Shown here one piece after another: positions 42,863 through 53,600 of a DNA stretch of 64,000 nucleotides. The stretch's first letter is position 1. Every line of letters begins with the position of its first letter. The translations under genes were made by a program, and so were the position numbers. The notes under the pieces are model-generated. The model worked only from the letters and a program-made list of their open reading frames with translations. It searched no databases and was not told the DNA's origin. The DNA comes from Epilithonimonas hispanica (lineage in GTDB: Bacteria; Bacteroidota; Bacteroidia; Flavobacteriales; Weeksellaceae). Location: NCBI RefSeq assembly GCF_003385395.1, contig NZ_QNUG01000015.1, positions 1 to 64,000 on the forward strand, written 5' to 3'.

Positions 42863-44077
42863 TTATATTATTTCTCTAGGAAAATAAATGATATATTTTT
42901 TCGTCGCATTCTCCATACAGCCAAATAAGATCTGATTTTCAGACTCTTCCAACTTCATCGTTTCTCCTGTTTTGTTCATCAAATAAATCGGTTGTTTTTC
43001 TGTATCATAAGGTAAAAGCGAACGAGAAATCTGTCCTACGATTTCCTCTCCATTATCAATTCCGAAAAATTTATTCGTTTTTTCAATTTTATCTTTAATA
43101 AAGTCTTCTGAAAAAGGCTTGGAAGAAATAATACTTTTCGGAAAATCTCGATATATAACAATTTTACAAAGTCTTGACAATACAAAATCCTCATTCTCAG
43201 CCCATTCTTTGATGGCTTGGTAAACATCCATATCATCCAACATCGTGAATCTTCTGATATCTTCTTCAGTTGCTTCTTCAAATTTATTTTTAACTAAAAA
43301 ATATTTCAAGTTAGAAGGTGCTTCCAAATCTACATTTTGAGAAACCAAATATTTGGCTCTATTAAGAATCTGAACCAGAATATGTTCGCCCAACGCCGCA
43401 GTTTTATGATAATAAACCTGCCAATACATAAACATTCTCGCTGTCAGATAATTTTCAATAGAATAAATTCCTTTTGCGTCAATAACAAGTTTTTCATCAC
43501 TCACATTCATCATAGAGATGATTCTCTCCACATTTACGCTTCCTTCGGAAACGCCTGTGTAGAAACTATCTCGCTTCAGATAATCCATTCTGTCAACATC
43601 CAATTGAGATGAAATCAACTGATTGAAAAAAGGTCTGTGATATTTGCCTTGAAACATTTCGATTGCCAAATCTAATTTCCCTTTGAATTCTTTATTCAAA
43701 CGGTTCATCAGCAAAATTGAGATTTTCTCGTGATGCCAATCGTCCATCAACATATTTTCCAAAGCGTGCGAAAACGGACCGTGGCCAATATCGTGAAGTA
43801 AAATTGCCAACATCGCCGCTTTTTCTTCTTCTTTGGAAACTTTTACGCCTTTTAGTTTAAGCGTTTCCAAAGCTTTGAACATTAGATTCATTGCACCAAG
43901 AGCATGAAGAAATCTGGTATGTTTTGCACCAGGAAAAATGAGGGAAAGAAGTCCGGTTTGAGAAATCCTTCTGAGTCTTTGAAAATAAGGATGTTCTATA
44001 ATATCAAACAAAATCTCGTGAGGAATTTTGATAAAACCGTGAACTGGGTCGTTGATAATCTTGAGTTTATTCTGCAC
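42863..44077 (-). CDS. HD-domain phosphohydrolase (dNTPase-like)
   Basis: The 404-residue protein belongs to the HD superfamily close to SAMHD1-like dNTP triphosphohydrolases and bacterial homologues. It shows NDPVHGFIKIP at the start, TRFLHALGAMNL with the first histidine, the HD motif in AILLHDIGHGPFSHALE, and SSQLDVDRMDYLKRDSFYTGV with the final aspartate. The start is GTG, as no ATG precedes the conserved N-terminus. It precedes lpxD on the same strand but has its own -7 box and lpxD also has one, so co-transcription is uncertain. A role in nucleotide pool control is plausible, not shown. Confidence 0.88.
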   Translation of the reverse strand: MQNKLKIINDPVHGFIKIPHEILFDIIEHPYFQRLRRISQTGLLSLIFPGAKHTRFLHALGAMNLMFKALETLKLKGVKVSKEEEKAAMLAILLHDIGHGPFSHALENMLMDDWHHEKISILLMNRLNKEFKGKLDLAIEMFQGKYHRPFFNQLISSQLDVDRMDYLKRDSFYTGVSEGSVNVERIISMMNVSDEKLVIDAKGIYSIENYLTARMFMYWQVYYHKTAALGEHILVQILNRAKYLVSQNVDLEAPSNLKYFLVKNKFEEATEEDIRRFTMLDDMDVYQAIKEWAENEDFVLSRLCKIVIYRDFPKSIISSKPFSEDFIKDKIEKTNKFFGIDNGEEIVGQISRSLLPYDTEKQPIYLMNKTGETMKLEESENQILFGCMENATKKYIIYFPREII

Positions 44078-44099
44078 CTTTCAATATTGATGATTGATA

Positions 44100-44107
44100 C
44101 AAAAATA
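44100..44107 (-). promoter_or_regulatory. Probable -7 box of the HD-hydrolase gene
   Basis: The minus strand reads TATTTTTG, about 22 bases before the GTG. No TTG at -33. Confidence 0.45.
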
Positions 44108-44219
44108 AGGAAATTAAAATGGTTTTATGTAATAAATAATAAGACGTGAATAAAAGAATTAATTATATTGATTGTATATTCGTGATTCTTTCAAGAGTCT
44201 AATATTAATAAAAAAACTA

Positions 44220-44702
44220 ATGAGCATCTTTCCTTCAACAATTTATGAATTCAAACTTATTAATGGGCAAACTGAAACTTTAGAAAGACTAAATAGAAGA
44301 ACCGAAGAATCCGAAAGTCTTATATCAAAAGTAACAGAAAAGTCTTTTATTGGAAAAGTAAAAAACAATAATTTTAGAATCATTTCATCAAACATCGGAA
44401 AAGGTGCTTTTTGTACATTAACCGGATTTATAAAAGAAGAAAAAGGAAAAGTTTTAGTGGAAATCAATAAACCCTTCAAAATACTTCTTACAATATTGAT
44501 GCTTTTCCCCTTTGTTGCATTTTTCATCCAATTATTTTCAAAAACAGCTGAATTCAATCCAATATTCATAATAGTTTGCATAGGTCAAGTTTTAATTATT
44601 AGATTTTTTTTCATTGGAATATTCTTTAAAATACAATCCAAACAAAGCATCAGCAAACTATCCGACGTTCTTGACACAGAATGGATTAATAAAAAAGAAT
44701 AA
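44220..44702 (+). CDS. Hypothetical membrane protein
   Basis: I do not recognise a family. The roughly 160-residue protein has a soluble N-terminal part (about 80 residues) with beta-rich KNNNFRIISSNIGKGAFCTL. Two hydrophobic helices follow (ILLTILMLFPFVAFFIQLF and the next segment around VCIGQVLIIRFFFIG), then a short charged tail. I chose the ATG at 44220 over a TTG at 44172. It is convergent with the lipid kinase gene, with only four bases between the stops. Confidence 0.65.
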   Translation: MSIFPSTIYEFKLINGQTETLERLNRRTEESESLISKVTEKSFIGKVKNNNFRIISSNIGKGAFCTLTGFIKEEKGKVLVEINKPFKILLTILMLFPFVAFFIQLFSKTAEFNPIFIIVCIGQVLIIRFFFIGIFFKIQSKQSISKLSDVLDTEWINKKE

Positions 44703-44706
44703 ATTC

Positions 44707-45555
44707 TCAAACCAAAATCCGTAAACTCTTCGGTAACACTTTGATATGAATAGGAGACTTAATTTTCTTGAATTCTCCATCGATGTGCCAAGTTTTTGTA
44801 TTCACTTTGAACTCAATTTCTGAAACAGGAAGATAAGTCACGTAATCATCGTCTTTCAAGCGTTTTGTAAACATTCTGAAAGCGAAAAATGGAGAATACG
44901 TCAACGGAAATTTCTTAACCAAAACCAAATCTACCAAACCGTCACTTTTACTCGCCATAGGTGCAATATAAGCGTTGTTCCCGAATTGGCGTGTGTTAGC
45001 GATATTTAGCATTAGATATTTGCCATTGTATTGCTTGTAGTTTTCTTCTAGGAATTTGATTTTAATTGGCTTGTATTTGAAAAAAGTCTGGATAGAAACT
45101 TTGATATAGTTTTTAAAACCTCGACTGGTTTTTTCAAATTCCTTCACCACTTTTCCATCAAATCCGGTTCCCGAAACATTAATCGAAAAATGTTCGTTGA
45201 CCATAAACGTATCGATTTCCTTGGATTTTTTAGCTTCAATTTTTTCTAAAAGTCGGGAAATATTTTTGTTGAAATTAGTTTCATTAGAAAAGCCATTGCC
45301 GGAACCTGCCGGGAAAACTGCAAGAATTTTGTTAGTATTAATGAGTTTTTGAGCAACAACCGAAATAGTTCCATCACCTCCAACAGCCACGAAAACATCA
45401 ACATCATTCCAAACTCTTCGGATAAACTCATCGGTATCCTCCAAAGATTGGGAAACCAAATAAAGCGGATTATCAACTTTTTTGTGAAGCTCGTCCACAA
45501 AAGGCTGATAATTTTTCTTCGCCGAAAAAGGATTGATGATGAAGGCTGATTTCAT
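44707..45555 (-). CDS. Diacylglycerol kinase-family lipid kinase
   Basis: The 282-residue protein has the DAGK catalytic domain: IINPFSAKK at the N-terminus, VAVGGDGTISVVAQ for ATP binding, FPAGSGNGFS, and a second beta-rich half with GTGFDGKVVKEF. The C-terminal part (NTKTWHIDGEF) closes the fold. Such proteins phosphorylate diacylglycerol, sphingosine or ceramide-type lipids. Since many Bacteroidota make sphingolipids a sphingoid substrate is possible but not shown. It is monocistronic. Confidence 0.87.
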   Translation of the reverse strand: MKSAFIINPFSAKKNYQPFVDELHKKVDNPLYLVSQSLEDTDEFIRRVWNDVDVFVAVGGDGTISVVAQKLINTNKILAVFPAGSGNGFSNETNFNKNISRLLEKIEAKKSKEIDTFMVNEHFSINVSGTGFDGKVVKEFEKTSRGFKNYIKVSIQTFFKYKPIKIKFLEENYKQYNGKYLMLNIANTRQFGNNAYIAPMASKSDGLVDLVLVKKFPLTYSPFFAFRMFTKRLKDDDYVTYLPVSEIEFKVNTKTWHIDGEFKKIKSPIHIKVLPKSLRILV

Positions 45556-45568
45556 TTTGTCAAAAATA

Positions 45569-45595
45569 AAAATACTCTGAGGATTTCAGAGTATT
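45569..45595 (-). terminator. Terminator after the DUF6526-like gene
   Basis: AATACTCTGA (45571-45580) and TCAGAGTATT (45586-45595) form a 10-bp stem with a T-rich run on the minus strand. It ends the transcript of the two genes between 45.7 and 47.0 kb. Confidence 0.85.
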
Positions 45596-45618
45596 ATTTG
45601 AATTAATTTTATTTATTG

Positions 45619-45690
45619 GGCTTCGAGAGCCTCAGCCAGAAAATACAAACGATTCAGTCTTTTTTATTAAAGTTGTCATCCTGAGGCGCT
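45619..45690. repeat. Dispersed repeat, family A (copy before the DUF6526-like gene)
   Basis: GGCTTCGAGAGCCTCAGCC (45619-45637) is followed after 38 bases by GTCATCCTGAGGCGCTGAAA. The second part also looks like a member of the same group of intergenic sequences (CCTGAGGCGCT). Confidence 0.65.
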
Positions 45691-45708
45691 GAAAGGATTT
45701 TCATATTT

Positions 45709-46155
45709 TTAAATTCTTCTGTTATCGGCTTTCCAGTTTTTGATATTCTGTTTTATTTTGGAAGAAGACCAATCATTCTCGATGGTTTTGTTGATTAATT
45801 CTATCAAATCTTCGTCTTCAGAAAACCTCAACGCAAAAATCTGAGAGTCGGAAAATTGATATGGTAAACTTTCCAATCGATTACCCGTAAAAGCAAAATA
45901 TCGGAACTTGAATTCATTAATAATCAATCGGTCTTGCAATCCTAAAGCATAATGTTGGCGAAGCATAAATGATAATATAATTATTGAAATAATAACTGCG
46001 GAAACCATCAGCCAAATCAAACTTACACCTCTTTCATCAACCGCATTATCCCAAAATTCAAAAAGTGACAACACTAATAAAATCAACATTATCGGATAGA
46101 AAATAAAATGATGTAAAGGATAATATTTCCTATGATTTTTCAAATTTTGACTCAT
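45709..46155 (-). CDS. Small membrane protein, probably DUF6526 family
   Basis: The 148-residue protein has an N-terminal NLKNHRKYYPLHHFIFYPIM motif, two transmembrane helices (about residues 20-36 and 45-63) and a soluble C-terminus with DRLIINEFKFRYFAFTG and NRLESLPYQFSDSQIFALRF. I associate this pattern with DUF6526, of unknown function. It begins one base after the end of the RsiV-like lipoprotein gene and is probably co-transcribed with it. Confidence 0.72.
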   Translation of the reverse strand: MSQNLKNHRKYYPLHHFIFYPIMLILLVLSLFEFWDNAVDERGVSLIWLMVSAVIISIIILSFMLRQHYALGLQDRLIINEFKFRYFAFTGNRLESLPYQFSDSQIFALRFSEDEDLIELINKTIENDWSSSKIKQNIKNWKADNRRI

Positions 46156-46156
46156 C

Positions 46157-46951
46157 TTACTTGATATTATATTGTTTGATAAACCCCGGTTTCAATTGGT
46201 CTTTGATATCTTTAAAATTTAAAGTAATATAAACAACACCGGCTGCATAAGCCGTAATCTCGTATTGATTATAGACAAACGTAATTTTATCTTTATCAAA
46301 ATAGAAATTGTTATTGGGTGAGATTTTATCTTCCAAAAGCATTTCTTTTTGCTCCGGTTCATCAAAATGAGCTTTCAATATCTTATCCCAACTAGCATCC
46401 GCAGGATTTTTAAGAATGTCATTTTGGGAAATCACTTTATTATTTTTTAAATCAAAAGTTTTGTAATTTTCAAAATAATAACCGTGTGCACCACCGGAAT
46501 ATCCACTTCCAAAGTAGCGCAAAGTAAGAATATCATCCTTATGAGAAACCACCTTCATTGCAGAAGACTCGTCCCAAGTCTGCTTGAATTCTGGAGACCA
46601 TTCTTCTGAACTTTTCTTGTTATCTGCAAAGCTTTTCTGCATTTGTTTCATCAAAGCAGCTTTTAGAGAATTAGCGTCGTAAGAAGTTCCGTCGAACTTG
46701 AATTCTTTATAAATACTATCAAGAATCACTTTGTTTTGAATTGATGGGAAAACAAGCAATTGTCTGTCAAATTTGGCTGTCAGATTTTTATTAATTACCA
46801 AAGAATCCTGAACTCTAACTGAATCTATCACGAATTCGTTCTTTGTAACAAGACTGTCTGATTTTGAAACTTCTGTAGTTACTTTATTGTCTTTTTTAGA
46901 ACAAGAAGCCACTAAAATGCCTAAAGACAAAATAACAAATAAATTTTTCAT
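46157..46951 (-). CDS. DUF3298/RsiV-family lipoprotein
   Basis: The 264-residue protein has a lipobox (LVASC, cysteine at residue 17) and a DUF4163-DUF3298 pair: VFPSIQNKVILDSIYKEF and, in the middle, the characteristic FGSGYSGGAHGYYFENYKTFDL, followed by ISQNDILKN. The C-terminal domain has FVYNQYEITAYAAGVV, as in lysozyme-binding RsiV. In Gram-negatives such proteins are envelope lipoproteins of unknown job. No sigma factor is next to it, so an anti-sigma role is not supported here. It follows gyrB after a terminator. Confidence 0.83.
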   Translation of the reverse strand: MKNLFVILSLGILVASCSKKDNKVTTEVSKSDSLVTKNEFVIDSVRVQDSLVINKNLTAKFDRQLLVFPSIQNKVILDSIYKEFKFDGTSYDANSLKAALMKQMQKSFADNKKSSEEWSPEFKQTWDESSAMKVVSHKDDILTLRYFGSGYSGGAHGYYFENYKTFDLKNNKVISQNDILKNPADASWDKILKAHFDEPEQKEMLLEDKISPNNNFYFDKDKITFVYNQYEITAYAAGVVYITLNFKDIKDQLKPGFIKQYNIK

Positions 46952-46987
46952 AGTTTTATTTTAATTGATAATATTCTGATTGATAAC

Positions 46988-47014
46988 AAAAAACCTTCCA
47001 AAATTGGAAGGTTT
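46988..47014 (-). terminator. Terminator of gyrB
   Basis: AAACCTTCCAA and TTGGAAGGTTT form an 11-bp stem (46991-47001 with 47004-47014), with a T-run on the minus strand, about 28 bases after the gyrB stop. Confidence 0.9.
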
Positions 47015-47041
47015 GATTTTTATAATTTTATTTTGAATCAA

Positions 47042-49015
<1,974 letters not shown>

Positions 49016-49161
49016 TTATTAACCTTGTGAAAAACATCTCTTTTTTTCTATTAATTAAATATCATTAAAGCTTACAAATATCGTTAAAAAAATCGAGATA
49101 TGAAAGCCTTAAAATCAGTCAAAAATGACAAGTTTTTAACAGGGATGCTTGGGAATTTTGA

Positions 49162-49193
49162 ATAAAAAAAATCGAACTGTAAAAGCTCGATTT
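49162..49193 (-). terminator. Terminator of gltBD
   Basis: AAATCGA (49169-49175) and TCGATTT (49187-49193) form the stem, with a T-run on the minus strand, 28 bases after the gltD stop. Confidence 0.8.
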
Positions 49194-49220
49194 TATAAAA
49201 TTTAAATATTGATAAAAGTT

Positions 49221-50648
49221 TTAATTTTTCAAAAACTCATCCACTTTTTTCGCACAATCCCGGCCTTCCGCAATCGCCCAAACAACCAAGCTTTGTCCTT
49301 TTCTGGCATCGCCACAAGAGAAATATTTAGTTTGATTGGTTCGGAATTCTTTATTATTTCCAATCAGATTTCCTTTCGGGTCAAGATTAATATCCAAAGC
49401 TTCCACCAAACCTTTTTGCTCAACGTGCGTGTAACCTAAAGCGATGAAAGCATAATCACATTCGATAACAAATTCTGAGTTTGGTTTTTCTGTGTAGAGA
49501 TTCCATTTTCCGTCTGCATCTTTTGTCCATTCAGCTTCCACAAGACGAAGACCCGTAAGATTTCCGTTTTCATCTTTTACAAATTCTTTGGAATTGACAG
49601 ACCATCTTCTTTCGCAACCTTCTTCGTGAGATGACGTAATCTGCAAAGTCATCGGCATTGTTGGCCAAGGCATAGTTTCGTCTCGTTTTGTAGGTTGCAT
49701 TGGTTTATAATAAATCTGATAAACAACTTCCGCACCTTGACGATTCGAAGTTCCGATACAATCTGAACCCGTATCTCCACCTCCAATTACAACTACCTTT
49801 TTCCCTTTAACATTGAGTTCTTCTTCATTAAAGTCGATTCCGCTAACTTTTTTATTATTCTGAACCAGAAAATCCATTGCGAAATGAACACCTTTCGCAT
49901 CACGGTTTGGTAACATTAAATCCCGTGGAACTGTACTTCCCAAAGCCAAAACAACCGCATCAAAATTTCTGTTCAATTCCTCGACTGAATAATTGACACC
50001 AACATTGACATTAGTTCTAAACTCAACACCTTCCTGTTCCATCCACCGAACGCGACGCTCAACAATATTTTTATCAAGTTTAAAATCTGGAATTCCAAAT
50101 CTCAACAAACCACCAATTTCAGAATCTCTTTCGAAAACCGTCACCTGATGACCAGCCTGATTCAATTGATAAGCAGAAGCCAAACCAGCAGGACCGGAAC
50201 CAATAACCGCCACTTTTTTATCCGTTCTGAATTGAGGAACTTTTGGTTTTGCAAATCCTTGTTCAAAAGCGATTTCGATAATATTTTTTTCAATTTCTTC
50301 AATCGCAACAGGCAAATTATTAATTCCTAGAACACAGGCTCCTTCGCAAGGTGCAGGACAAATCCGGCCTGTAAATTCAGGGAAATTATTAGTTGAAGTT
50401 AAAATACGATAAGCCTTTTCCCATTGCTTTTTATAAACTGCATCATTGAATTCTGGAATCACATTCCCCAACGGACAACCGCTCTGACAAAACGGAACAC
50501 CACAATCCATACATCTTGCAGACTGCTCTTTCAGGAGCTTTTCAGAAGCTGGTTCATAAAATTCCTTATAATTCTTCAACCTTTCCGAAACCGGAAGCTT
50601 CGCAGGCAACTCTCTGTCATATATCAAAAAACCATCTGTCTTTCCCAT
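49221..50648 (-). CDS. gltD: Glutamate synthase (NADPH), small subunit
   Basis: GltD passes electrons from NADPH to GltB. The N-terminal region (about residues 40-110) has the cysteines of two 4Fe-4S clusters: CMDCGVPFCQSGC and CPAPCEGAC. FAD and NADPH Rossmann folds follow with GSGPAGLASAYQLNQAGH and VVIGGGDTGSDCIGT. It ends with GDARKGQSLVVWAIAEGRDC. The length of 475 is standard. The ATG overlaps the gltB stop by one base. Confidence 0.95.
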   Translation of the reverse strand: MGKTDGFLIYDRELPAKLPVSERLKNYKEFYEPASEKLLKEQSARCMDCGVPFCQSGCPLGNVIPEFNDAVYKKQWEKAYRILTSTNNFPEFTGRICPAPCEGACVLGINNLPVAIEEIEKNIIEIAFEQGFAKPKVPQFRTDKKVAVIGSGPAGLASAYQLNQAGHQVTVFERDSEIGGLLRFGIPDFKLDKNIVERRVRWMEQEGVEFRTNVNVGVNYSVEELNRNFDAVVLALGSTVPRDLMLPNRDAKGVHFAMDFLVQNNKKVSGIDFNEEELNVKGKKVVVIGGGDTGSDCIGTSNRQGAEVVYQIYYKPMQPTKRDETMPWPTMPMTLQITSSHEEGCERRWSVNSKEFVKDENGNLTGLRLVEAEWTKDADGKWNLYTEKPNSEFVIECDYAFIALGYTHVEQKGLVEALDINLDPKGNLIGNNKEFRTNQTKYFSCGDARKGQSLVVWAIAEGRDCAKKVDEFLKN

Positions 50649-53600
50649 TATTTCATTACATTTATTTGATTCTCCATTACTTTTTTATATTCACGAGGAT
50701 AGACTTTTACAAAGTGTTTCAGATTATTTTCAAAATCGCTTAAAAGATATTCCGCCAAAAGGCTTTTGGTCATTTCAAAATGTTCCTGTATCAAGGCAAA
50801 AACCAGATTTTTATCCCGATCTGTCAATTGCTCCAAATCCGCCATATCAGGATTGAAATTCTTTTCCAAATCCTTTCTGACATCCCATACATAAGCGATT
50901 CCACCACTCATTCCGGCTCCGAAATTCCGTCCGACTCCGCCCAAAATCACCACTGTTCCACCCGTCATATATTCGCAACCGTGGTCGCCAATACCTTCTA
51001 CGACAGCAATCGCTCCTGAATTACGAACACAGAATCTTTCGCCCGCCATTCCATTAATGAAAACCTTTCCGGAAGTTGCTCCGTACAAAGCCACATTTCC
51101 GATAATGCTATTTTCATTAGCTTTAATCACCGCTTCTTCATCCGGAAAAACAGCGAGTTTTGCACCCGACAGACCTTTCCCAAAATAATCATTAGCATCA
51201 CCCTCCAAAATCATCGTAATTCCTTGGTTACAAAAAGCACCAAAACTTTGTCCTGCCGTTCCTTTAAAATTAAATTTCAAAGCATCTTCTTGCATTCCGT
51301 CCGAATGATAGATTTTCGTGAGTTCGTGGGAAAGAATTGTCCCAACTGTTCTGTCAGTATTTTTAATTAAAAAAGAAGCTTCTACTTTTTCGTTATTTTC
51401 TAAAGCTGATTGCGACACTTCCAGCATTTCCCAAGACAAAGATTCATCCAAACCACTGTCTTGTTCCTCTGCTTTTACAATTGGTAAATCAGTTTCCATC
51501 TTGAAAAGAAGTCCACTCAAATCTATGTTTTGATGTTTCCAGAATTTGATTTCTTTTTTCTTTTCCAGACATTGAGATTGGCCGACCATTTCATCAATCG
51601 TTCTAAAACCAAGACTTGCCATTATCTCGCGAACTTCCATCGCTAAAAATGTAAAGTAACTCACCAAATGCTCTGGTTTTCCTGTGAATTTTTTACGCAA
51701 CTCTTCATTCTGAGTCGCAATCCCAACAGGGCAAGTATTAAGATGACATTTTCTCATCAAGATACAACCTTCAACAATCAAAGCAGATGTTGCAATTCCC
51801 CATTCTTCCGCCCCAAGCAACGTTGCCATTACCAAATCACGTCCGGTTTTCATTTGCCCATCAACCTGAACCGTAACTCTTTGTCTTAATTTATTTTTGA
51901 TTAAAGTCTGATGCGTTTCCGCCAATCCCAATTCCCAAGGCAAACCTGTATGACGAACCGAACTCAAAGGCGAAGCTCCCGTTCCGCCATCATAACCGGA
52001 AATCAGAATATGGTCAGCTTTTGCTTTAGCAACGCCAGAGGCAATCGTACCAACTCCGGCCTTCGAAACCAATTTAACAGAAATTCTTGCGTGGCGATTG
52101 GCATTTTTCAAATCAAAAATTAACTGCGCCAAATCTTCTATGGAATAAATATCGTGATGAGGAGGCGGCGAAATTAAACCAACGCCCGGCGTAGAATGTC
52201 GCGTTTTTCCAATCCAAGAATCCACTTTTTCGCCTGACAATTGCCCACCTTCCCCCGGTTTTGCACCTTGCGCCATTTTGATTTGAAGTTCTTCTGCTTC
52301 TGCCAAATATCTCGCTGTTACTCCAAATCTACCTGAAGCAACTTGCTTGATTGATGAACGCAGACTATCGCCGTTTTCATTAATAACATATCTGTTTTCA
52401 TCTTCGCCACCTTCGCCTGTATTACTTTTTGCACCAATTCTATTCATCGCAATGGCCAAAGTCGTATGAGCTTCCCAAGAAATCGAACCAAAAGACATTG
52501 CTCCAGTCGCAAAACGTTTCAGAATATTTTCAATCGGCTCAACTTCCGATAAAGGAATGGATTGACGGTCATTTTTAAACTCCAACAAACCTCTTAACAA
52601 CGACGCATTTTCGGTTTGACGATTGACCGCTCTAGAATATTTTTTGAATGTTTCGTAATTATCATTCCAAGTTGCCTGTTGCAAAAGATGAATGGATTGA
52701 GGATTAAATTGATGATATTCGCTGTCTTTTCTCCATTGATAAATTCCTCCGGAATCTAAAATTCCAAACGCTGAATCATTCTTGAAAGCCTGATAATGTT
52801 TCGCTAAAGCTTCTTTCGCAATTTCATCAAAACCAATTCCGTTGATTCTGGAAATCGCTCCGGTAAAGCAAGTATTAACTAAAGGCTTATTAAGACCGAT
52901 AATCTCAAAAATCTGCGCACCGTGATAAGATTGTAAAGTCGAAATTCCCATCTTTGAAAAAATCTTCAACAATCCGTCTCCAACTGCTTTTTTATAATTG
53001 GATTTAAGTTGTTCTAAATCCGCATCCTGCTTGAACTCGCCATCATAAAACATCTGCCTGATACTCGCCAAAGCCAAATAAGGATTAATCGCAGTCGCTC
53101 CAAAACCGAGCAAACTTGCAAAATGATGAACCTCCCAAACATCGCCGGCTTCAATCACTAAACCAACTCTTCTGCGAACCCCTTTTCTGATCAAATGATG
53201 ATGAACAGCCGAACAAGCCAACAAAGAAGGAATCGATGCGTGTTGAGAATCCAAAGACCTGTCGGACAAAATAATCACCTCAAAACCATCTTCCACCGCA
53301 TCTATCGCATAACGACAAATTCTATCCAAAGCTTTCTTTAAACTTCCTTCTTTCTCATCTGCTTTGAAATATGTATAAATTGTTTTCGACTGAAATTTCC
53401 CTGTATCAACACTTCTTAATTTTTCTAATTGTTCATTATTAAGAATCGGATGTTCAAGTTTTATAGAATGAGCAAAGTTTTTATCATCCTCCAAAAGATT
53501 TCCATTTCCGCCGATAATAGTAGTCAAAGACATTACCAATTTTTCACGAATTGGGTCGATTGGCGGATTCGTAACCTGCGCAAATAATTGTTTGAAATAA

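Noticed and set aside
45709-46951. Sigma/anti-sigma pair around the RsiV-like lipoprotein
   Set aside because: The neighbouring gene encodes a small membrane protein without sigma-factor regions, so only the lipoprotein domain resemblance remains.
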